Assembly: GCF_038396755.1 (NCBI RefSeq)
Contig: NZ_CP149822.1
Span: forward strand, 3,968,001-4,032,000
DNA: 64,000 bases
Reading direction: 5' to 3'
Origin: Chitinophaga pollutisoli
GTDB lineage: Bacteria; Bacteroidota; Bacteroidia; Chitinophagales; Chitinophagaceae
The notes below the pieces were generated by a model, which did not search any database, had not been told where the DNA came from, and saw nothing but the letters and a program-made list of their open reading frames with translations. The translations under genes were made by a program, and so were the position numbers. Positions within the stretch are counted from its first letter, which is position 1. Each line of letters opens with the position of its first letter. Shown here in pieces: positions 33,597 through 42,405 of the stretch.

Positions 33597-36008
33597 ATGC
33601 TGACACTCATTTTTGTGATGTTGATCGTGATCCTGGTGACGATATGGTCGAACCAGGGTAAAGTTGCTTCGAAACTGAAGGCGATTACGCTGCAGCTGGA
33701 ACAATTGCGGCAGGTGATGGAAGAAAGGGAAACGCCCCCGGCCCCGCAAGCCCAGTCATCCCCGAAGATCTCCCCGGATATCGGGATTTCATACGAGGTT
33801 CCCCCGCAACCAACGCCGGAACCCGTCCCGCCATTACCGGAACCGGTCTTCATTTCGCAGGAGCCGGCCTCCGCGCCGGAGCCGAAAGCCGCCATGCAGG
33901 AAGCCTTCCGGGCAGCCGAAGCGCAACAGGAAGAAAAATACATCCCGGCCGGACCGCAGCCTTCCTTCCTGGAAAAGTTCATGGAGAAAAACCCCGACCT
34001 CGAAAAATTCATCGGCGAAAACCTGTTCAATAAAATCGGTATCGCCATCCTCGTGATCGGTATCGGGTTTTTCCTCAAATTCGCGATCGATAAAAACTGG
34101 ATCAACGAAATCGGCCGGACGTTCATCGGCCTCCTTTGCGGCGGGGCGCTCATCGCCCTGGCGCACCGCATGCGCAAATCCTTCGCGGCCTTCAGTTCGG
34201 TACTGGTTGGCGGCGGCGTGGCGGTGTTGTATTTTACGGTGTCTATCGCATTCCATCAATACCACCTGATCGGGCAAACGGTGGCATTCTTGCTGGCGGT
34301 GCTTATCACGGCTTTCACGGTTTTTCTTGCCGTCAGCTACGACCGGCGTGAACTGGCCGTGCTGGCGATTCTTGGTGGCTTCGGCGCGCCGTTTATGGTC
34401 ACCACGGGCCAGGGCAACCTGCCGGTTTTCTTCTCCTGGGTCCTGATCCTGAACACCGGCATGCTCGTTTTGGCGTATTTCAAAAAATGGAATATCGTAA
34501 ACATCATCTGCTACGGCATCACTTTAATGATTTTTACCGGTAGCATATGGATCGGCGCGATGAAAGACGAAGACGTCCGGTTAGGTGATTTGTCTACTGT
34601 ATTGATTTTCGCCATGCTGCACTACATTGTTTTCTTCCTCATGAATGTCATTAATAACGTCCGCAATGGCATGCGATTCGGCGGACTGGAAATCGGTATT
34701 CTTATCAGCAATACCTTTTTCTTCTACGGACTGGGCATGTTCCTGCTGGCCAGACTCGGGTGGAATGAGTGGCAGGGATTGTTCACCGCGCTGATGGCGG
34801 TGTTCAACTGCGTGTTTGCATGGTTCCTGTTCCGCAACAGCCGCGCCGATCGCACGCTGGTATATCTCCTGATCGGGCTGGTGCTCACTTTCATGAGCCT
34901 GGCGGCCCCCGTGCAGCTCGAAGGAAATTACATCACGCTGTTCTGGGCAGCGGAAGCCGCGCTGATTTTCTGGTTGCATGGAAAGTCGGGGATCGTGCAA
35001 TTTAAATACGCTTCCATGGCCGTGTTGGTCCTGATGCTGATCAGCCTGGGGATGGATTGGGCACAATTATATACCGCAGGTGGCCTCCGGCCTGTTATCA
35101 ATAAAGCCTTCATAACGGGGATCGTTGCGGTGGCGGCGGTGTACCTGTTATTGCGGCAGGTGCGCCACCAGCCAACGGAATCACCGTTTTTCCCGGGCGT
35201 TTCTTCCGGGATGATGGTGCGCTGCCTGCAGGTCGTGTTCGTGTTGGTGTTGTATGGTGTGGTGATGCTGGAGATCGTTGAACAGGTACATACATCCCGT
35301 CCATCGTTGACGCCGGTGGCTACGGGAATATTCAATTTCGCGTACCTGGCAGCACTGATGGCGGTGGCCAACCGCCGGCAAGACAAAGGCGCGGGCGTAT
35401 TGTCTGTGTTGGCTTTCCTGTCTGCCATCGCTTACCTGGTATATTATAATACAGCCGTGGTGAAAGTGCGGGAGCTGGTATTATCGGGAGATATGCCGCT
35501 GTGGGGCTTCCTGTTGCATTACGTGCAGATCGGTTTGCTGGTTTGGCTGATGATGGAATTCCGGAAAACGGTTTTAGCATTGAAGCAGGATGCCCTCCAT
35601 ATCCTGATAAACTGGTTCCTGCCGTTCATGATGTTGTTTGTGCTCAGCGCGGAGCTGTCGCACATTGCCGTGATGGTACGCGCGCCGGTGGCGGCGGAGG
35701 AAACATTGAGCACCGTTCACCGGACGGGATATGCGTTGTTGTGGGGCGTGTTTGCTTTTGCGCTGATGTTTGCCGGTTTGCGGGGCAAATCCCGCGACCT
35801 GCGGATCGTGGCCATCGCGGTATTCGCCGTTACCTTGCTGAAATTGTTCCTGTTCGATTTGTCGGGATTGGGTGAAGGCGGGAAGATTGCGGCGTTTATT
35901 TCGCTGGGTATATTATTATTGCTGATATCTTTCATGTATCAACGGTTAAAGAAAATTATTCTCACGGATGATCAACCTGGGCAAAACGAAGAAAGACTGC
36001 CTGATTAG
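33597..36008 (+). CDS. DUF2339 multi-spanning membrane protein
   Basis: 803 residues. One N-terminal transmembrane segment (LTLIFVMLIVILVTIWS) and a short coiled coil (LKAITLQLEQLRQVMEE) lead to a proline-rich stretch, then a signature region GENLFNKIGIAILVIGIGFFLKFAIDKNWI, and about 20 further predicted membrane helices to the end. This is DUF2339. Members are found widely beside DUF3999 genes, as here; no activity is established, though an envelope role is likely. The next gene starts 41 bp inside this one, implying translational coupling. Confidence 0.9.
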   Translation: MLTLIFVMLIVILVTIWSNQGKVASKLKAITLQLEQLRQVMEERETPPAPQAQSSPKISPDIGISYEVPPQPTPEPVPPLPEPVFISQEPASAPEPKAAMQEAFRAAEAQQEEKYIPAGPQPSFLEKFMEKNPDLEKFIGENLFNKIGIAILVIGIGFFLKFAIDKNWINEIGRTFIGLLCGGALIALAHRMRKSFAAFSSVLVGGGVAVLYFTVSIAFHQYHLIGQTVAFLLAVLITAFTVFLAVSYDRRELAVLAILGGFGAPFMVTTGQGNLPVFFSWVLILNTGMLVLAYFKKWNIVNIICYGITLMIFTGSIWIGAMKDEDVRLGDLSTVLIFAMLHYIVFFLMNVINNVRNGMRFGGLEIGILISNTFFFYGLGMFLLARLGWNEWQGLFTALMAVFNCVFAWFLFRNSRADRTLVYLLIGLVLTFMSLAAPVQLEGNYITLFWAAEAALIFWLHGKSGIVQFKYASMAVLVLMLISLGMDWAQLYTAGGLRPVINKAFITGIVAVAAVYLLLRQVRHQPTESPFFPGVSSGMMVRCLQVVFVLVLYGVVMLEIVEQVHTSRPSLTPVATGIFNFAYLAALMAVANRRQDKGAGVLSVLAFLSAIAYLVYYNTAVVKVRELVLSGDMPLWGFLLHYVQIGLLVWLMMEFRKTVLALKQDALHILINWFLPFMMLFVLSAELSHIAVMVRAPVAAEETLSTVHRTGYALLWGVFAFALMFAGLRGKSRDLRIVAIAVFAVTLLKLFLFDLSGLGEGGKIAAFISLGILLLLISFMYQRLKKIILTDDQPGQNEERLPD

Positions 36009-37227
36009 CATCGGCATGTTACTGGGCGTGATGGGCGCCTCCGCACAGGAGCGCCCCGCGTTTGGATGGGAAGCGCTATTGCCGGAGGTGAAGTCCGCCG
36101 GTTTCTACCGCATCCCCGTCACACCCGCGCTGAGCGCCAAAGCCTGGCGCAACGGGGAATGGGATATCCGGATTTTCCGCGACTCCGCGGAGGTCCCTTA
36201 TCTCATCGAACGCAGGTACGAATGGCTGTCGGAGGGCGACTTCCTGGCCTACGCCACCCCTGAGCTGGTATCCGTTCCCGGAAAGAAAACGGTGATCGTA
36301 TTCGAGCCGAAGCCGCAGCAGTCCATCCGGGAATTCGGGCTGCGGTACGCCAATACTGCCGTTAGGAAGAACGTGGTGCTCACGGGAAGCAATGATATGC
36401 GGCAATGGTACGCGCTGCGCCCGCCCTTTCAATTGGACCCCTCGGCGGCGGTGCCCGTGCAGGGAAAAGATACCATCATAGAAGAAACGATTACATTGCC
36501 CTTATCCGGTTTCCGGTATTTCCGGATGGTGATCGACGATAGCGCCAGCGCGCCGATACATTTCAATTGCGTCGGTTTCCGCAAAAATGCCGACCGCCGG
36601 GAAGTTGTCCGCCGGATCGCCGGGGTGCCGATGCAGTTGCTGAAAGGGAAAGACCGCCGCACCGACCGTTTCCTTATCGCGCTCCCGGCCGCTTATCCGC
36701 TGCGGGAGCTGCGCCTGCAGTTCCGCGAGCCGGCCATGTTCCGGCGGGAGGCTGTATTGTATGCGTTGGAAGACGGCCGGGAAAGGCAGCTGGCGTTTGG
36801 CAGCGTGCGTTCCGAAGATACAGTCAACCGGTTTTCGCTGGAGGGAACGGCGGCGTACGACAGCCTGGTTTTGCAGGTCGAAAACGGAGATAATCCGCCG
36901 CTGGTATCGGGAGAGGCAGGTTTGTGGCAGGAAGAATGGGAGATGATCGCGCAGCTGGCCCCGGGCCGTTACGCCTTGCGCGGCGGGGCTTCCGGGCAAC
37001 GGGCGCCTGTATACGACGCGGCGTATTTCGCGGCGAACTATCGGCGGCAGGCGGGAGCGGTGTTAGCGCCGGGAGAACCGGTGGCGTTGCGGAAAGAAGA
37101 TGCGGTTGCTGAAAGCAAGGACTTCTTTACTTCCAGGTGGTGGGTGTGGATGGGAATTGTGTTGGTCGTGGGCCTCCTGGGGTTTGTGGTGCGGAGTATG
37201 GTGCGGGAAATGAAGAAGAAAGGCTGA
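35968..37227 (+). CDS. DUF3999 family exported membrane protein
   Basis: 419 residues from ATG 35968, overlapping the DUF2339 gene by 41 bp; ATG 36016 (MLLGVMGASAQ) is an alternative that still leaves a signal-like segment. The body is beta-rich (FGWEALLPEVKSAGFYRIPV, IRIFRDSAEVPYLIERR, SGFRYFRMVIDD) and the end is a transmembrane helix (WWVWMGIVLVVGLLGFVV) plus a basic tail, so most of the chain is outside the membrane. It matches DUF3999, the standard partner of DUF2339. A joint function in the envelope is inferred from this conserved linkage. Confidence 0.87.
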   Translation: MINLGKTKKDCLISIGMLLGVMGASAQERPAFGWEALLPEVKSAGFYRIPVTPALSAKAWRNGEWDIRIFRDSAEVPYLIERRYEWLSEGDFLAYATPELVSVPGKKTVIVFEPKPQQSIREFGLRYANTAVRKNVVLTGSNDMRQWYALRPPFQLDPSAAVPVQGKDTIIEETITLPLSGFRYFRMVIDDSASAPIHFNCVGFRKNADRREVVRRIAGVPMQLLKGKDRRTDRFLIALPAAYPLRELRLQFREPAMFRREAVLYALEDGRERQLAFGSVRSEDTVNRFSLEGTAAYDSLVLQVENGDNPPLVSGEAGLWQEEWEMIAQLAPGRYALRGGASGQRAPVYDAAYFAANYRRQAGAVLAPGEPVALRKEDAVAESKDFFTSRWWVWMGIVLVVGLLGFVVRSMVREMKKKG

Positions 37228-37245
37228 TTTCAAAGTATATAAATG

Positions 37246-37286
37246 CCCTCCGGTGATGGATAGCGCCATAGCCGGAGGGTTTTTTA
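37246..37286 (+). terminator. Intrinsic terminator after DUF3999 gene
   Basis: Stem CCCTCCGG / CCGGAGGG with an 18-nt loop, followed by six to seven T, 20 bp downstream of the stop. Confidence 0.78.
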
Positions 37287-37755
37287 TGCATGGATGTAAT
37301 GCCGTTTTTCGTCAACTATGTTTACTGGATAATAGCATAATTGTATACATTAATTCAGCCGCTTTGTTTAATCCAATTGAAATACAATATATTACAACCC
37401 CGGAAATATTTTTTTGAAGAAAAAGCTGCAAAGGGCATTATGTTTACATAAAAGCTATATATTTGTTTACATAGTTATTCAACCAAAAAGAAAGCAAATT
37501 CCACCAGGAGGCGTCAGGGGAGACAGCGTACGCATCTATTCAGAAATTTTTCAGCGATTGTTATAAATGCTGGCCTTTCGGGCCAGACGGACACGTTTTT
37601 CCGCACCGGCCAAATGGAGGATTTGCACGAAATATGCCTATGGCATCATTAGACATGAGACAGCCGCTACATATTTCTCCGTATGTATGCAGGGTTATTT
37701 TCAAAGGAGCACAACGGTAATTATTCTATTATTTAATCTTCTATTTCACTGAAGT
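37287..37755. other. AT-rich leader region of the SusC/SusD/lyase locus
   Basis: About 470 bp without a credible gene, much more AT-rich than the surroundings. TATATTTG (37458-37465) fits the -7 element TAnnTTTG, but no TTTG stands 19-21 bp upstream. If it is the promoter, the susC transcript has an untranslated leader of about 290 nt, long enough for regulatory RNA structure. A 61-codon frame at 37567-37752 has no family resemblance and is probably chance. Confidence 0.45.
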
Positions 37756-40700
37756 ATGGATCGTACAATTCATATCGGGAAAAATGCACGTCTGGCCACT
37801 GTCCGCAAATCGGCAGCCGTAAAAGCTGCCGCCCTTTGCCTGGCGGTGATGAGCGCCGGTATTTTACCGGCCACTGCCTACGCATGGCCTGTTGAGGTAT
37901 CCGCCTCACGTTTTGCTGCCATCAATGTGACCGGTAACGTTACCGACGACGAAGGCGCCCCCATGCCGGGCGTGGTAGTGGCCATTACAGGCACCAGCAA
38001 AGCCGTGATCACGGACGGGAATGGTTTTTATTCCATCAAAGACGTTCCGGAAGGAGCATCCCTTACCTTTAAAATGGTTGGCTACGTTACCCGGCAGGTA
38101 CCCGCCAACCAATCCGTTATCAATATCAAACTCGAAAAAGACGTGCGTACCCTCGGCGAAGTGGTGATCACCGACGGTTACCGCAACTTCACGCCGGCGA
38201 CGTCCACCGGTTCCATCAACACGGTAAGCGGCATCACGTTAGAGAATAAACCTTTCGCCAACTTCGCGCAATCGCTGCAGGGCCAGGTGGCGGGCCTTAC
38301 GGCTCCCGTAACCAGCGGCCAGCCCGGCGCTAACATCGACATCCGCATCCGCGGCGCCAGCTCCCTGCAACTCAATAACAACCCGCTGATTGTTATTGAC
38401 GGGATGATCGTTAACACCGGCCAGCTTTCACCTTATTCTACCACATCCAACGCCCTCGCCGGCCTCAACCAGAACGATATCGAACGGATCGACGTGCTGA
38501 AAGACGCGGCGGCTACCGCGGTGTATGGTTCCAGGGGCGCAGCGGGCGTTATCCTCATCACTACCAAACGCGGGAAATCCGGTAAAACACAGATCCGGGT
38601 GGATGCGGAAAGCGGGATGTCCAGCGAAATTCCGCTGCCGTACGCAGGGCGCCCCCTCAGCGCGGAACATTACGCCGAGCTATTCCGTGAAGCGCTCGCC
38701 AACGCAGGAAATACGCCCGACCAGATCGAGGCTACCGCCGAACGCTTCGGCCTCAACAGCGGCAAAAGCAACGATTGGTACGACCTCGTAACCCGCACCG
38801 GCAAACAGCAACAATATAACGTGAGCCTCAACGGCGGCAACGAGAAAACGAAATTCTTCGCTTCCGCGGGCTACTTCAACCAGGAAGCCACCACCATCGG
38901 CTCGGATATGAAAAGGATTTCAGGCCTCCTGAACCTGGACCACCAGATCAGCAAACGCCTCCAGCTGTCCATCGGCCTCAACGCTTCCAACGTGGGCCAA
39001 AACACGCCCAGCACCGACCGTACCGCCGCCAACCCCATCTGGGCCGCGCGTGCCCTCCGGCCTTTCCAGCTGGCGTATAACGACGACGGTTCCATCAATA
39101 CCAAAACCTCCGGGGACGTCAACTTCTCCACACCCTACAACCCGCTGTGGATGGCCGAGAACGACAAAAAACAGTTGTCTTTGCTGAAACTCCTCGGCAA
39201 CGCAAAACTCCGTTACAACATATGGGATAAACTGTACTTCACGACGTATATCAGCACCGATTACAACACCTACGAAGAAACCCAGTTCCTCAATCCCATC
39301 ATGGGCGACGGCGCGAACCTGAAAGGGCGCTCCCGCAACTCCTATATCCGCATCTTCAACTGGCTCACCCGCAACCAGCTCGATTACCGATTCGACATCG
39401 ATCCGGCCAACGACTTCTACGCCACGGCATCGGTGGGGTACGAAGCCCAGCGCTCCCGGGAATACCGCATGGTGGCCGACGGGTACGGGTTTCCCGCCGC
39501 GCATGAAGGCCTCACGGCATTGGGGAATGCCGGCACGGCGAACACCACTTACGCGGACTATAACAACTTCGCGTTCGTTTCCACCTATGGCAACGCCAGC
39601 GTGAACTACCGGAATAAATACGTATTGAACGCATCCCTTCGCCGCGACGGTTCCTCCCGCTTCGCGTCCAACCAGCGGTACGCAAACTTCTGGTCGGTAG
39701 GCGGCACCTGGAACCTGCACGAAGAGCAGTTCTTTGCGAAACAAAATGTGTTGTCGGCCCTGAAGCTCCGTTCTTCTTACGGCACCACCGGTAACGCGAG
39801 CCTCGGCAACTATCAATGGCTGCCGCAGGTAACGTACGGCGCCGGGTTCGCCTATGCCGGCGTGATCGGGCAATCGTTCAGCGCCCTCGGCAACCTGGAC
39901 CTCACCTGGGAAACTTCCAACAAATTCGACGTGGGCGCCGATTTCGGATTCGCGAAAAACCGGTTCATGCTGTCTGTCGATTATTATCGCAACAACATCA
40001 ACGGCCTGATCCAGGACATGCCCGCCTCCCGCGTAACCGGTTTCACCAGCGTGAAGCAGAATATCGGCGCGATGGTTAACAAGGGCTGGGAATTCATGCT
40101 GCGCGGCGACCTGGTACGCGTGAAGGATTTCAATTGGAACAGCAATCTGAACGCCGCCTTCAACCGGAATGAAATCACCAAACTGCCGCCCAACACAGCG
40201 GAGCAGAACGGAAACTTCTACCTGAAGGAGGGGCATAGCTTCAACCAGTTCTACATGCGTGAATATGCAGGCGTAGATCCGCAGAACGGTGCGATTTTAT
40301 ATTACACCGACGCAACGCATTCCGCCAAAACCGATAAATCCGGAGAAGCGAAAATGTTCCCGCTGGACCGGTATTCCGTTCCCAGGGCAACCGGCGGTTT
40401 CTTTAACATGTTCACTTACAAAAATATCTCGCTCGGCGTGGATTTCAACTACGCGCTCGGTTACTCAGTGCTTTCCGCATCCGATGTGTACTTCACGGTA
40501 GGCACCTATTATACCAACAACAAGTACCAGTATATCTACGACAACCGCTGGACCACCCCCGGGCAGGTGACCGATGTACCGAAATACACGCAGGGACAGG
40601 ATATCACGCCCAGCACCTACAGGCTGTATAAAGGCGATCACATCCGCCTGAAAAACGTGCAGGTGGGATACGATTTCAACAATCTCGCCGCCATCAAACG

Positions 40701-40866
40701 GATCGGCGTTTCCAAACTGCAGGTATACGCACGCGCAACCAACTTCGCCACCTGGACGTTCGACAAGCGCCTGCCCTTCGATCCGGAAGTGGGGTATAGC
40801 GGCCTGGAGTCGCAGGATATGTTCCAGTACAAAACATTCACTTTCGGCATTAACGTGGGACTTTAA
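37756..40866 (+). CDS. SusC/RagA family TonB-dependent receptor (lyase locus)
   Basis: 1036 residues. The N-terminus is long (signal hydrophobic core AAALCLAVMSAGILPATAYA), then a carboxypeptidase-like domain (VTGNVTDDEGAPMPGVVVAI), the plug (VVITDGYRNFTPATSTGSI, IRIRGASSLQLNNNPLIVIDG, IERIDVLKDAAATAVYGSRG) and barrel ending TFGINVGL. There is no STN domain, so unlike the receptor at 25725 it is not wired to a FecR/sigma pair. With its SusD partner and the heparinase-II-like lyase it forms a small polysaccharide utilisation locus. Confidence 0.95.
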   Translation: MDRTIHIGKNARLATVRKSAAVKAAALCLAVMSAGILPATAYAWPVEVSASRFAAINVTGNVTDDEGAPMPGVVVAITGTSKAVITDGNGFYSIKDVPEGASLTFKMVGYVTRQVPANQSVINIKLEKDVRTLGEVVITDGYRNFTPATSTGSINTVSGITLENKPFANFAQSLQGQVAGLTAPVTSGQPGANIDIRIRGASSLQLNNNPLIVIDGMIVNTGQLSPYSTTSNALAGLNQNDIERIDVLKDAAATAVYGSRGAAGVILITTKRGKSGKTQIRVDAESGMSSEIPLPYAGRPLSAEHYAELFREALANAGNTPDQIEATAERFGLNSGKSNDWYDLVTRTGKQQQYNVSLNGGNEKTKFFASAGYFNQEATTIGSDMKRISGLLNLDHQISKRLQLSIGLNASNVGQNTPSTDRTAANPIWAARALRPFQLAYNDDGSINTKTSGDVNFSTPYNPLWMAENDKKQLSLLKLLGNAKLRYNIWDKLYFTTYISTDYNTYEETQFLNPIMGDGANLKGRSRNSYIRIFNWLTRNQLDYRFDIDPANDFYATASVGYEAQRSREYRMVADGYGFPAAHEGLTALGNAGTANTTYADYNNFAFVSTYGNASVNYRNKYVLNASLRRDGSSRFASNQRYANFWSVGGTWNLHEEQFFAKQNVLSALKLRSSYGTTGNASLGNYQWLPQVTYGAGFAYAGVIGQSFSALGNLDLTWETSNKFDVGADFGFAKNRFMLSVDYYRNNINGLIQDMPASRVTGFTSVKQNIGAMVNKGWEFMLRGDLVRVKDFNWNSNLNAAFNRNEITKLPPNTAEQNGNFYLKEGHSFNQFYMREYAGVDPQNGAILYYTDATHSAKTDKSGEAKMFPLDRYSVPRATGGFFNMFTYKNISLGVDFNYALGYSVLSASDVYFTVGTYYTNNKYQYIYDNRWTTPGQVTDVPKYTQGQDITPSTYRLYKGDHIRLKNVQVGYDFNNLAAIKRIGVSKLQVYARATNFATWTFDKRLPFDPEVGYSGLESQDMFQYKTFTFGINVGL

Positions 40867-40877
40867 AAAACTGACAC

Positions 40878-42317
40878 ATGAAGAAAAGAAATGCATATAT
40901 AGCGATACTGGCCGCCATGACGATGACGGCGGCTTCCTGCGGCAAGGGCTTTCTCGACGAAGAACCTTCCCTCAGCGTTTCGGTAGGCAGTGCGATCCTT
41001 ACGGAAGGCAACATGCTGGAAGCGATGAACGGCGCCTACCGCGCCATGACGCCTACCTTGCTTTTCGGTCGCAACGTGCCGTTGTTCGGGGATCTGCTGG
41101 CGGATAATGTGTATCTGTCCATCTCGAATTCCAACCGGCTCGTGCCCATGAATAACTACACTTTCGTGGGTTCTTCCGCCGAGGCGGCGGGCATCTGGGC
41201 GAATGCCTACCTGGCCATCCAGCAGGCCAACCGCGTCATCAGTACAAACCTGACTGCCAGCAATAACGTGAACCAGATGACCGGCGAAGCACACGCGCTG
41301 CGGGCGATCTGTTACTTCTACCTCGTGAATTATTTCGCTAAACCGTACGCGGAGAATCCCGATGCCGACGGCGTGCCCGTGGTAACGCTGCCCGCCAGCG
41401 AAACCGGCGCGCTCATCAAACCCGCGCGGAACAAGGTGAGGGAAGTATACGCCCAGATCATCAGCGATCTCGAAAAAGCGTATGAACTGATGCCGGCAAC
41501 AGGCATGACGATCCATCCCAACAACTCCAATTTCTTCTCCAAATACGCCGCCAAAGCCCTCCAGGCCCGCGCTTACCTCTATATGGGCGAATGGGCCAAA
41601 GCCCGGGACGCGGCCGCGATCGTGGAGAAAGACGGAGGATTCAGCCTAACCGGAACCGAAGCTGCATTCAACACCTACTGGGGTGGCAACGTAGCGCGGA
41701 CCGACAAGCTGGAAACGATTTTCGAGCTGAATTACAACGCCACCGCCAACCTGGGCGTGGAAGGGCTCGATGCGATCTATAGCCGCAGCGCGGTAGGCGA
41801 TATGCTGGTGACCGATGAGCTGTATAATCTTTACGCCGCTACCGACAGGAGGCGCGGGCTGATCGTACCCGGCCAGCGCGGCGGGCTCGACGTGCTCTAT
41901 GTAAATAAATACCAGAACGTTGCCAACGCCGACCGCGACGACGTGAAACTGCTCCGCTATGCCGAAGTGCTCCTCATCCTCGCCGAATCGCACGCCCGCC
42001 TGGGGAACGATACGGAAGGACAGAAATACCTGGACATGGTAGCGCAAAACCGCGACGCTGCTCTCGCCGGATCCACGCTTACCGGCCAGGCGCTGGTAGA
42101 TGCCGTGATCGTGGAGCGCAGAAAAGAGCTGGCATTCGAAGGGCTGCGGCTGTTCGATCTCTACCGGCAGAATGCTACCTTTAACCGGCCCAACATGGGC
42201 GTGAAGGCGCATTCTTCGTACGTGGAAGTGAAAACAACGGATTTCAGAAGGTTGCAGCCGATTCCCGAAGCGGAACTGGCGGCCAATCCGAATATGAGGA
42301 AGAACCTGGGGTATTAA
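40878..42317 (+). CDS. RagB/SusD family nutrient-uptake lipoprotein (lyase locus)
   Basis: 479 residues, starting 11 bp after susC. Lipoprotein signal (YIAILAAMTMTAASC) with the acylated Cys, then SusD helices: EAMNGAYRAMTPTLLFG, GEAHALRAICYFYLVNYFAKPYAE, AAKALQARAYLYMGEWAKA, ERRKELAFEGLRLFDLYRQ and the terminal PIPEAELAANPNMRKNLGY. It should bind the glycan at the cell surface and cap the SusC channel. The PYAENPDADGVPVVTL segment is typical of the RagB side of the family. Confidence 0.95.
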   Translation: MKKRNAYIAILAAMTMTAASCGKGFLDEEPSLSVSVGSAILTEGNMLEAMNGAYRAMTPTLLFGRNVPLFGDLLADNVYLSISNSNRLVPMNNYTFVGSSAEAAGIWANAYLAIQQANRVISTNLTASNNVNQMTGEAHALRAICYFYLVNYFAKPYAENPDADGVPVVTLPASETGALIKPARNKVREVYAQIISDLEKAYELMPATGMTIHPNNSNFFSKYAAKALQARAYLYMGEWAKARDAAAIVEKDGGFSLTGTEAAFNTYWGGNVARTDKLETIFELNYNATANLGVEGLDAIYSRSAVGDMLVTDELYNLYAATDRRRGLIVPGQRGGLDVLYVNKYQNVANADRDDVKLLRYAEVLLILAESHARLGNDTEGQKYLDMVAQNRDAALAGSTLTGQALVDAVIVERRKELAFEGLRLFDLYRQNATFNRPNMGVKAHSSYVEVKTTDFRRLQPIPEAELAANPNMRKNLGY

Positions 42318-42405
42318 TGTCGGGACTGTAGTTTGTGCCGGTTCCCCGGGGGCGAATGCTCCGGGGAATCGGGCTTTTATCAACATACGAGAGACGGAAC
42401 AGAAA

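Noticed and set aside
37567..37752. 61-codon small gene before susC
   Set aside because: No ribosome site, no family resemblance, odd composition; it overlaps the presumed leader.
38920..40236. 438-codon minus-strand open frame inside susC
   Set aside because: Antisense shadow of a clear SusC gene with no recognisable motif; the same holds for long frames at 18570-19628 and 20446-22023.
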